Shown in pieces: positions 34,620 through 41,810 of a stretch of DNA of 64,000 bases. Numbering within the stretch: the stretch's first letter is position 1; each line of letters starts with the position of its first letter. The notes beneath the pieces are model-generated. The model worked only from the letters and a program-made list of their open reading frames with translations, made no database searches and was not told the origin of the DNA. Both the position numbers and the translations under genes were made by a program. The stretch is from NCBI RefSeq assembly GCF_021401345.1, contig NZ_JACBGE010000004.1, positions 124,001 to 188,000 on the forward strand, written 5' to 3'. The stretch is from Hydrogenophaga sp. NFH-34 (lineage in GTDB: Bacteria; Pseudomonadota; Gammaproteobacteria; Burkholderiales; Burkholderiaceae_C).

Positions 34620-37280
34620 ATGCGTTCAGGGGGGAATCCGGCGCATCGGCACAAAGCCACTCCGGACAGCAACGTGTTCCCGTCATTGCGCAACAGCCTT
34701 CGACTGCAGTTGGTGCTGCTGATCGGCTTGCTGGCCGTGATCAGTGCCGTCGCCTACGTGCTGCTGATGACCCGCCTGGTGCAGGCCCAGGTTGAAAAAG
34801 ACCAGTTCAAGTTGCAGCGCACGCTGGCCACCCGCATGGCGTCGCACCTGAACCAGGACATGACGGCCCGCACCCAGGAACTGCGTTTCCTGGCCACCCT
34901 GGACCGCCTTCACGACCCGTCGCGATCGCCTCAGGACAAACAGGCGCTCCTGCTGAACAAGCAGGCCACACACCCGGTGCACGCGTGGATCGGCATCACC
35001 GATACCGAGGGGCGCATCGTCGCCAGCACCGAGCCCCGCATCAACGGAACCGACGTGTCCCAACGCGCCTGGTTCGTTGGCGGTCGCCAGGGTGTGTACC
35101 AAGAAGACATTCACGACGCGGTGTTGCTGGGCAAGCTGCTGCCCCGCCCCGAACGGGACGAGATGCCGCTGCGCCTGCTGGACATCGCCCTGCCCTTGCA
35201 GGATCGGGACGGCCGCTTCGTGGGCGTGCTGGCCACCCACCTCAGCCTGGACTGGACCTACCAGTTGCGCGACCAGCTCATGGACCAGCTCGACGATCCG
35301 AACCAGGAAATGCTGCTGACCAACCGCCACGGCGAGGTCATTGTCGGCAGCCCCACCCTGCCGGTGAAGTCGGCCCCCAGCCTGCTGCCGCTGTCGGTGC
35401 TGCAGCGCGCGGCCGCGGGACAGGTGGCCACGGCGGTCGAGGTCTGGCCCGACGGCCGGCGCTACCTCACGGCGGCGGCGCCCACCCTCGGGACGCCCTC
35501 AGGCCCGGGGCTGGGCTGGATCGTGCTGGTCCGGCAGGACGAGGTCAGCGCGTTTGCCGACGCCCGGTCCCTGGGCTGGACGGCGCTGGTCGGGGGCCTG
35601 CTGTCCGCGCTGGCGCTGGCGGCCGTCCTGTGGTGGGCCGTCGGCCGGCGGCTGCGCCCAATGGAGGCGCTGAGCCAGGCGGCCGCCCGCATCAACCTCC
35701 AGCATCCCCAGGTGACCCTGCCCGCCGTCGAAGGCCATGACGAGGTGGCGGTGTTCGCTCGCTCAATGACCGAGTTGGTCACCGCCCTGAGCGAAAGCCG
35801 CCAGCGTTTCCAGTCGCTGTTCGACCAGGCCCCGGTCGCCATGGCCTTTGTCGCCCCCGACGGCGCGGTGCAGTTCCTCAACGCACGCTTCACGCAGTTG
35901 CTGGGTTACGAGGTGCGCCACCTTCCGCACATCGACGCGTGGTTTCTGCGCGCCTTCCCCGAAGGCCCCACCCGCGAGGCAGCGCGCACGCGCTGGCGCC
36001 AGTTGCAGCCCCGCATGGTCTCGGCGACGCCGCAATCCCCGTCCGCCATGGAATACGAACTGCGCTGCTTTGACGGCAGCACCCGCATCGTCGAGGCCAG
36101 CGCCATCACCCTGCCCGACGGGATGCTCGTTTCGCTGCACGACCTGACGGACCGGCGCCAGGCCGAAGCCGGCCTGCGTCTGTGGGCCGAGGCTTTCGAA
36201 CACAGCGAGGTCGGCCTGCTCATTTCCGACGTGAAGACCAACACGATCGTGGTGGCCAACCCCGCTTTTGCGCAGCAGCGCGGCTACGACACCGCAGCCC
36301 TCACCGGCCTGCCGATCCGCAGCCTGTATCCCGAAAGCGCCTGGCCCCGGCTGGAGACGGCGCTGGCCACCGTGCACAGCCAGGACCACCTGGTGTTCGA
36401 GATCGAACACATGACGCGGGACGGCCGCATCTTCCCGGTGCTGATCGACGTGACCGTGCTGCGCGATGCCCAGGGCCAGCCAGTCCGCCGCGTGGCCTAC
36501 GTGCAGGACCTGACCGACCGCGAACGTGCTGCCCAGGAGATCCGCCGCCTGAATGCCGAGCTGGAACAGCGGGTGATCGAACGCACGGCCGAACTCAGCG
36601 CCGCCAACCGCGAACTCGACAGCTTTGCCTACACGGTCAGCCACGATCTGCGTGCACCGCTGCGCACTGTCAACGGGTTCGTGCAGATCCTGCTGGAGGA
36701 CTTTGCCGATCGGCTGGGTCCGCAAGGGTGCGAACACCTGCAACGCATCCAGCTCGGCAGCGAACGCATGGGCAGCCTCATCGAAGGCCTGCTGGCGCTC
36801 TCGCGCCACACCAACAAACCGCTGGCGCGCGAAAGCGTCAACCTGTCGGCCATCGCCACGCGGCGGCTTGCCGAACTGGCCCAGGCCGAACCGTCGCGCC
36901 AGGTGATCGCCGACGTCACCCCCGATCTGGTGGCCGATTGCGACGCCGCTCTGGCCGAGGCCCTGCTGGTGAACCTGCTGGACAACGCCTGGAAATACAG
37001 CGCCCGCACCCCGCAGGCGACGATCGGCTTTGGCCTGGCCGAGGTGCTGGGCCTGCAAGGCTTTTGCGTCAGCGACAACGGCGCGGGCTTCGACATGGCC
37101 AAGGCGGAACACCTGTTCGAGCCCTTCCAGCGCCTGCACACCGCCAGCGAGTTCCAGGGCACCGGCGTGGGCCTGGCCACCGTGCGCCGCATCGTCGACC
37201 GGCACGGTGGCCGCATCACGGCCGAAGCGGCGCCGGGCCAGGGCGCGCGCTTCTGCTTCACGCTGCGCCCCGAGGCCTGA
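34620..37280 (+). CDS. membrane sensor histidine kinase with dCACHE, HAMP and two PAS domains
   Basis: 886 residues. Order: TM1 near 27-50; a periplasmic dCACHE-like sensor (about 60-310) with AWIGITDTEGRIVAST and GTDVSQRAWF; TM2 near 320-342; HAMP; PAS1 (RFQSLFDQAPVAMAFV, about 400); PAS2 (HSEVGLLISD..., about 525); coiled coil; HisKA with the phospho-accepting His675 in TVSHDLRAPL; HATPase with NLLDNAWKYS, SDNGAGFDM and GTGVGLATVRRIV. It resembles phytochrome-like/KinA-type kinases. No response regulator gene is adjacent, so it is an orphan; signal unknown. Confidence 0.92.
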   Translation: MRSGGNPAHRHKATPDSNVFPSLRNSLRLQLVLLIGLLAVISAVAYVLLMTRLVQAQVEKDQFKLQRTLATRMASHLNQDMTARTQELRFLATLDRLHDPSRSPQDKQALLLNKQATHPVHAWIGITDTEGRIVASTEPRINGTDVSQRAWFVGGRQGVYQEDIHDAVLLGKLLPRPERDEMPLRLLDIALPLQDRDGRFVGVLATHLSLDWTYQLRDQLMDQLDDPNQEMLLTNRHGEVIVGSPTLPVKSAPSLLPLSVLQRAAAGQVATAVEVWPDGRRYLTAAAPTLGTPSGPGLGWIVLVRQDEVSAFADARSLGWTALVGGLLSALALAAVLWWAVGRRLRPMEALSQAAARINLQHPQVTLPAVEGHDEVAVFARSMTELVTALSESRQRFQSLFDQAPVAMAFVAPDGAVQFLNARFTQLLGYEVRHLPHIDAWFLRAFPEGPTREAARTRWRQLQPRMVSATPQSPSAMEYELRCFDGSTRIVEASAITLPDGMLVSLHDLTDRRQAEAGLRLWAEAFEHSEVGLLISDVKTNTIVVANPAFAQQRGYDTAALTGLPIRSLYPESAWPRLETALATVHSQDHLVFEIEHMTRDGRIFPVLIDVTVLRDAQGQPVRRVAYVQDLTDRERAAQEIRRLNAELEQRVIERTAELSAANRELDSFAYTVSHDLRAPLRTVNGFVQILLEDFADRLGPQGCEHLQRIQLGSERMGSLIEGLLALSRHTNKPLARESVNLSAIATRRLAELAQAEPSRQVIADVTPDLVADCDAALAEALLVNLLDNAWKYSARTPQATIGFGLAEVLGLQGFCVSDNGAGFDMAKAEHLFEPFQRLHTASEFQGTGVGLATVRRIVDRHGGRITAEAAPGQGARFCFTLRPEA

Positions 37281-37304
37281 CGGCTCCGGGGCGCAACAGC
37301 CCGG

Positions 37305-37955
37305 TCATGGCTTGCGGGTGCCCACCACCTCGATTTCGACACGGCGATTCTGGGCGCGGCCTTCGCGGGTCTGGTTGGACGCCACAGGCTGCGTTTCGCC
37401 CCGGCCTTCGGTCTTGATGCGGTCGGCCGGCACACCCTTGCTCACCAGGTAGGCCTTCACCGCCTCCACACGCCGGACCGACAGCGCCTGGTTGTAGGTC
37501 TCGGTGCCGATGGCATCGGTGTGCCCCACGGCGATGACGGTTTCAACGTCCACCTTCGCCATGTCGGCCACCAGCGTGTCCAGCGCCGTCTTGCCCGCCG
37601 GCTTGAGCACGGCCTTGTCGAAGTCGAACAGCGTCTCGGCCTGCAGGCTCAGGGCCATCACGGGCGCCGGAGCGGGCGGCGGCGGCTCGGGAGCCGGCGT
37701 GACCACCGGGGCCGGGGCCGGCGCCTGGGCCACCGGGGCGGGCGGCGGAGGCGGCTGCAAGGCCCCGTCGCAGTCCGGGTGGGCGGTGGCCGGTGTCCAG
37801 GCGCTGTTGCGCCAGCACAGCTCGTTGGTCCCGTTGCGCCAGACCTGGCCATCGGTGCTTTGCCAGTTGTCAACCGTCTGGGCGCCGGCAGCGGTGGCCA
37901 GCGAGACGGCGGCAGCCAGCAAGGCGATGCGATGGAAAGGGTGCTTGTTGTTCAT
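37305..37955 (-). CDS. OmpA family outer-membrane/peptidoglycan-binding protein
   Basis: 216 residues from ATG 37955. Signal peptide HRIALLAAAVSLATAAGAQ, a short domain with WQSTDGQVWRNGTNELCWRN and CDG, a Pro/Ala-rich linker near 65-110, then an OmpA C-terminal domain: FDFDKAVLKPAGKTALD, VGHTDAIGTETYNQALSVRR and NQTREGRAQNRRVEIEV, with the peptidoglycan-contacting Asp and Arg. Two Cys in the mature part may form a disulphide. It links the outer membrane or periplasm to peptidoglycan. Confidence 0.93.
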   Translation of the reverse strand: MNNKHPFHRIALLAAAVSLATAAGAQTVDNWQSTDGQVWRNGTNELCWRNSAWTPATAHPDCDGALQPPPPPAPVAQAPAPAPVVTPAPEPPPPAPAPVMALSLQAETLFDFDKAVLKPAGKTALDTLVADMAKVDVETVIAVGHTDAIGTETYNQALSVRRVEAVKAYLVSKGVPADRIKTEGRGETQPVASNQTREGRAQNRRVEIEVVGTRKP

Positions 37956-38135
37956 GGGTGTTCCTTTTCTCTGTGCCCGTGCAGGGCGTGGTTGAAGGAC
38001 TCTGGCGGGTCGGTCCTCTTCCCGGCCGAGTGAAACCCAGTCTAGGTTTTGCGCAGCGCAGGCATCATCGGCAGCCGCCGCGTGCGCTTGTAGGACAACA
38101 CGCCATTGCCGCACGCACGGCGGGCAGCCGGCGCC

Positions 38136-39149
38136 TCAGCCCAGGGCCTGCGCCACCTGCGCATACAGCGGAATGCCCAGCAACAGGTTGAGCGGAAAGG
38201 TCAGCCCCAGCGAGAGGCCGAAATACAGCGACGGGCTGGCTTCGGGGATGGCGTAACGCACCACCGCCGGCACCGCGATGTAAGACGCACTGGCCGCCAG
38301 CGTCATCAAGAGCGCGGTGTCGCCCACCGACAACCCCGCAGCGCGCGCCAGCGCCCAGGCCAGCGAGGCGTGCAGCAGCGGCGCCAGCACGCCGTAGGCC
38401 AGCAGCACCGGTGAGCGCCCGCGCAGCCCCGGCAGGTTGCGCGCGGCCATCAGGCCCATGTCGAGCAGGAAGAAGGCCAGCATGCCCTTGAACAGGTCGC
38501 CCGAGAACGGTTGCATGGCCGTGTGCCCCGCCTCGCCGGTCATCAGGCCGACCAGCATGGCGCCGATCAGCAGCAGTTGCGAACCATCGGTGAAAGACTC
38601 GTGCAACAGCTTGCGCCAGTCCGTGGCCCCCGCCCCGGGCGGGCCCGCCAGCGCCGCTGCGCCGCCAGACACCACCACCCCGGGTGCCGGCTGGGCCTGC
38701 TGGCGCAGGCGGTTGGCCAGCAACACCGCCAGCACGATGGCGGGCGACTCCATCAGCGCCATGGCCGCCGCCATGTGTCCACCGTACGGCACGCCGATCT
38801 TGTCGAGGTGGCCGGTGGCGGTGATGAAGGTCACCGCGCTGACCGACCCGTAGGTGGCCGCCAGCGCGGCCGCGTCAAAGCCCGACACCCAGCGCCGCAG
38901 GATCGTGAACCCCAGCAAGGGCACCAGCACCGCCAGCGTAACCGCGATGCCCAGCCCCGCCGCCACCTGGGCGTTGAGACCCGATGCCGCCAGCGCAAAG
39001 CCGCCCTTGAGCCCCAGCGCCATGAGCAGGTACATCGAGAGGAAGCGCGAAATGGCGGGCGGGATTTCGAGGTTGGAGCGCAGCAAGCCGGCCAGCACAC
39101 CGACGACAAAAAACAGGATGGCGGGATCGATCAGGTTCTGCAGATTCAC
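38136..39149 (-). CDS. sodium-dependent bicarbonate transport family permease (SbtA-like)
   Basis: 337 residues from GTG 39149, chosen for the AAGGAAA site 5 bases upstream. About ten hydrophobic helices. LIDPAILFFVVGVLAGLLRSNLEIPPAISRFLS in outline, then GLKGGFALAASG, YGSVSAVTFITA, GVPYGGHMAAAMALMESPAIV are characteristic of the DUF897/SbtA family. Imports bicarbonate with Na+ in cyanobacterial members. A LysR gene starts 90 bases away in the opposite direction, similar to CbbR-type control. No carboxysome or Rubisco gene is in view. Confidence 0.88.
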   Translation of the reverse strand: MNLQNLIDPAILFFVVGVLAGLLRSNLEIPPAISRFLSMYLLMALGLKGGFALAASGLNAQVAAGLGIAVTLAVLVPLLGFTILRRWVSGFDAAALAATYGSVSAVTFITATGHLDKIGVPYGGHMAAAMALMESPAIVLAVLLANRLRQQAQPAPGVVVSGGAAALAGPPGAGATDWRKLLHESFTDGSQLLLIGAMLVGLMTGEAGHTAMQPFSGDLFKGMLAFFLLDMGLMAARNLPGLRGRSPVLLAYGVLAPLLHASLAWALARAAGLSVGDTALLMTLAASASYIAVPAVVRYAIPEASPSLYFGLSLGLTFPLNLLLGIPLYAQVAQALG

Positions 39150-39200
39150 GGGGCTTTCCTTGGTTGGCTGCGGATTCTGGTGGTTCAAATGCATTTCGTA

Positions 39201-39240
39201 AAATCGATTTTTGTGCGACACAACATAGATAAAAATCTAT
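39201..39240. promoter_or_regulatory. palindromes in the SbtA/LysR divergent region
   Basis: AAATCGATTT at 39201-39210 and ATAGAT-aaaa-ATCTAT at 39225-39240, both AT-rich in GC-rich surroundings. The second overlaps the LysR start codon (39239), a common place for LysR autorepression. Confidence 0.45.
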
Positions 39241-40162
39241 GAATATCACCTTCCGCCAAATGCGCCTGTTCCTGGCGCTGGCCGACACCGGCAGCGTCAG
39301 CGCCGCCGCGCGGGCCCTGCACGTGACGCAACCGACCGCGTCCATGCAACTGCGCGAAATCACCGAATCGGTGGGCCTGCCGCTGTACGAGGTGATCGGC
39401 CGCAAGGTCTTCCTGACCGAGGCCGGCCGGGAACTGGCGCAGACCGCACGCGCCGTCGCCGGCGAGTGGGACCGCTTCGGCCAGCGGGTCAGCGCCATGA
39501 AGGGCCTGACCAGCGGGCGCCTGAGCGTGGCCGTGGTCAGCACCGCCAAGTACTTCGTGCCGCGCCTGCTGGGCGGTTTCTGCGGGCGCTACCCGAACAT
39601 CGACATCGCGCTCGAAGTGCTCAACCGCGACGGCGTGGTGCAACGCCTGCGCGAGAACCGCGACGACCTCTACGTCATGTCGCAGCCCCCTGCCGACATG
39701 GACCTGGAAGACCAGGTCTTCCTCGACAACCCGCTGCACCTGATCGCGCCCGCCCACCACACGCTGGCGCAACGCCAGCGTGTGACGCTCAAGGCGCTGG
39801 CGGGCGAACGCTTCATCCTGCGCGAACGCGGTTCAGGCACCCGGCTCGCGACCGATCGGCACTTCGCCGGGGCCGGCTTCACGCCCGCGCTCACGCTCGA
39901 ACTGGGCAGCAACGAGGCGCTCAAGGAAGCCGTGGCCGGCCACCTGGGTGTGGGCATCGTCTCGCGCCACGCGCTCAAGACCGAAGAAATCGGGCGCGAC
40001 CTGGTGCTGCTGCCGGTCAGCGGCTTTCCCATCCGTTCGCAATGGCACCTGGTGTATCCGCAGGCCAAACAGCTCTCGCCGATTGCCCAGGTGTTTCGCG
40101 AACACCTGCTGCGCAGCGCGGCGCAATGGGCTTTGGGGGTGGGAACGGCGCCATCGGGGTGA
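39239..40162 (+). CDS. LysR family transcriptional regulator (CbbR-like)
   Basis: 307 residues: MNITFRQMRLFLALADTGSVSAAARALHVTQPTASMQLREI-type HTH in outline; binding domain with VVSTAKYFVPRLLGGFCGRYPNIDIALEV and NPLHLIAPAHHTLAQ, ending in SQWHLVYP, as in CbbR-type regulators. Divergent from the SbtA-like gene, with palindromes between, so it probably controls bicarbonate uptake. Confidence 0.92.
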   Translation: MNITFRQMRLFLALADTGSVSAAARALHVTQPTASMQLREITESVGLPLYEVIGRKVFLTEAGRELAQTARAVAGEWDRFGQRVSAMKGLTSGRLSVAVVSTAKYFVPRLLGGFCGRYPNIDIALEVLNRDGVVQRLRENRDDLYVMSQPPADMDLEDQVFLDNPLHLIAPAHHTLAQRQRVTLKALAGERFILRERGSGTRLATDRHFAGAGFTPALTLELGSNEALKEAVAGHLGVGIVSRHALKTEEIGRDLVLLPVSGFPIRSQWHLVYPQAKQLSPIAQVFREHLLRSAAQWALGVGTAPSG

Positions 40163-40177
40163 CCGGCTTGCGCAAAC

Positions 40178-40193
40178 TAGGACGGTTGTCCTA
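40178..40193. promoter_or_regulatory. TetR operator candidate
   Basis: TAGGAC-ggtt-GTCCTA, a perfect 6-bp arm palindrome ending 10 bases before the TetR start at 40204; likely autoregulatory. Confidence 0.55.
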
Positions 40194-40203
40194 AACTTCA
40201 CCC

Positions 40204-40788
40204 ATGCCACCGATCAGCACCCGAGACCGCATCGTGGAAACCGCCGACCGGCTTTTCTACGAAGCCGGCTACGAACACACCTCGTTCGGCAGCATTGCCG
40301 AGGCCGTTGGCCTCTCGCGCGGCAACTTCTACCACCACTTCAAGGCCAAGGACGACATCCTCACCGCCGTGGTGGAACGCCGCACCGAACAGACCCGCGC
40401 CATGCTCGCCGCCTGGGCGGCCGCCACGCCCGCCCCACGCGCCCGGCTGGCGCAGTTTGCGCAGATGATGCAGCGCAACAGCGCCGCCATCCGCCAGCAC
40501 GGCTGCCCCGTCGGCACCCTGTGCACCGAACTGGCCAAGCTCGAACACCCGGCGCAGGCGCACGCCAACGGCCTGTTCCGGCTCTTCAGGGACTGGCTGG
40601 CCGAGCAGTTCGCCGCGCTCGGTTTTGCACCGCCCGACGCCGAGCGCCACGCCATGCACCTGCTGGCCCGCAGCCAGGGCATCGCCACCCTGGCCCAGGC
40701 CTTCGACGACCACACCTTCATCGACACCGAAGTCGCCGCGCTGCAGCAATGGCTGCGCGGCCTGCGCCCACCCCGCACCACCCCCTGA
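40204..40788 (+). CDS. TetR family transcriptional regulator
   Basis: 194 residues: TRDRIVETADRLFYEAGYEHTSFGSIAEAVGLSRGNFYHHFKAKDDIL in outline gives the N-terminal helix-turn-helix, and the helical C-terminal half contains GCPVGTLCTELAK, typical of the AcuR/NemR-like subgroup. A perfect palindrome precedes it. The following YciI and tag genes run in the same direction with a 13-base gap, so the regulator may head this small operon. Confidence 0.92.
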   Translation: MPPISTRDRIVETADRLFYEAGYEHTSFGSIAEAVGLSRGNFYHHFKAKDDILTAVVERRTEQTRAMLAAWAAATPAPRARLAQFAQMMQRNSAAIRQHGCPVGTLCTELAKLEHPAQAHANGLFRLFRDWLAEQFAALGFAPPDAERHAMHLLARSQGIATLAQAFDDHTFIDTEVAALQQWLRGLRPPRTTP

Positions 40789-40801
40789 CCGGCCAACGAC
40801 C

Positions 40802-41101
40802 ATGCACCTCATCGTTCTGCGCTTCACCGACCGCCGCCCCGACGCCCCGCACTGGATGGCGGCCCACAACGCCTGGCTCGACGCCGGCTTTGCCGACGGC
40901 ACGTTCCTCGCGGCCGGCAGCCTGCACGACGGCACCGGCGGCTGTGTGCTGGCCGCCGGCGTGGCGGCCGACGCCATCGCCGCCCGCGTGGCGCAAGACC
41001 CCTTCGTCGCGCACGGCATCGTCACGGCCGACATCACCGGCTTCCAACCCCACCGGACCCAGCCCGGGCTCGCCGCCCCCACCCCATCACCCCAGCCATG
41101 A
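40802..41101 (+). CDS. YciI family protein
   Basis: 99 residues from ATG 40802: MHLIVLRFTDRRPDAPHWMAAHNAWLDAGFADGTFLAAG in outline, with His in the position of the YciI active-site His, and DPFVAHGIVTADITGFQP. A small alpha/beta ferredoxin-like fold; the family is mostly uncharacterised (one member is a dehalogenase-like muconolactone isomerase relative). Overlaps tag by 4 bases, so it is translationally coupled to it. Confidence 0.82.
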   Translation: MHLIVLRFTDRRPDAPHWMAAHNAWLDAGFADGTFLAAGSLHDGTGGCVLAAGVAADAIAARVAQDPFVAHGIVTADITGFQPHRTQPGLAAPTPSPQP

Positions 41102-41694
41102 ACACAGACGACGCGCTTCCCCGCTGCCGCTGGTGCAACGCGGCCCCCGAATTCCCCGCCTACCACGACACCGAATGGGGTTTCCCGGTGGCGGACGACC
41201 GGCGCCTGTTCGAGAAGGTCTGCCTCGAAGCCTTCCAGTCGGGCCTGTCGTGGCGCACCATCCTGAGCAAGCGCGAGCACTTCCGCCGCGCCTTCGAAGG
41301 CTTCGACTTTCACCGCGTCGCCACCTTCGGGCCCAAAGACGTCGAGCGCCTGCTGCAAGACGAAGGCATCGTGCGCCACCGCGGCAAGATCGAAGCCGCC
41401 ATTCGCAACGCCGCCGCCGCGCAGAAAGTCGTGGACGAATTCGGCTCGCTGGCCGCCTACTTCTGGCGCTTCGAACCCGACCCGGACACCCTGCCCGCGC
41501 CACAGACCGCGTCCACCCACGCGCTATCGGTCGCCCTGGCCAAAGACCTCAAGAAACGCGGCTGGGTCTTCGTCGGCCCCACCACCGCCTACGCCTTCAT
41601 GCAGGCCATGGGCCTGGTCAACGACCACGAACTGGGCTGCCACGCGCGGGCGAAGGTGGCAGCGGCGCGGCGCGCGTTCAAGGTGCCGGTGTAG
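41098..41694 (+). CDS. tag: DNA-3-methyladenine glycosylase I
   Basis: 198 residues, normal for Tag. CRWCNAAPEFPAYHDTEWG at the N-terminus carries the zinc-binding Cys and His and the YHDxEWG signature; FEKVCLEAFQSGLSWRTILSKR, then VGPTTAYAFMQAMGLVNDHELGCHAR with the last zinc ligands. Removes 3-methyladenine from alkylated DNA. Follows the YciI gene with a 4-base overlap. Downstream lies the foreign-looking TrlF gene in the opposite orientation. Confidence 0.96.
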   Translation: MNTDDALPRCRWCNAAPEFPAYHDTEWGFPVADDRRLFEKVCLEAFQSGLSWRTILSKREHFRRAFEGFDFHRVATFGPKDVERLLQDEGIVRHRGKIEAAIRNAAAAQKVVDEFGSLAAYFWRFEPDPDTLPAPQTASTHALSVALAKDLKKRGWVFVGPTTAYAFMQAMGLVNDHELGCHARAKVAAARRAFKVPV

Positions 41695-41810
41695 CGCGCA
41701 CGCGTTCGACAGTCTTGTGCTCTGAATGACTGATTCGCAGCGGGTGCTGTCGGTCAGCCACCGTCTGCTCAGCGTCAGTTCTCGGGAGTACAGCGGGCGT
41801 CGGATCGGGG

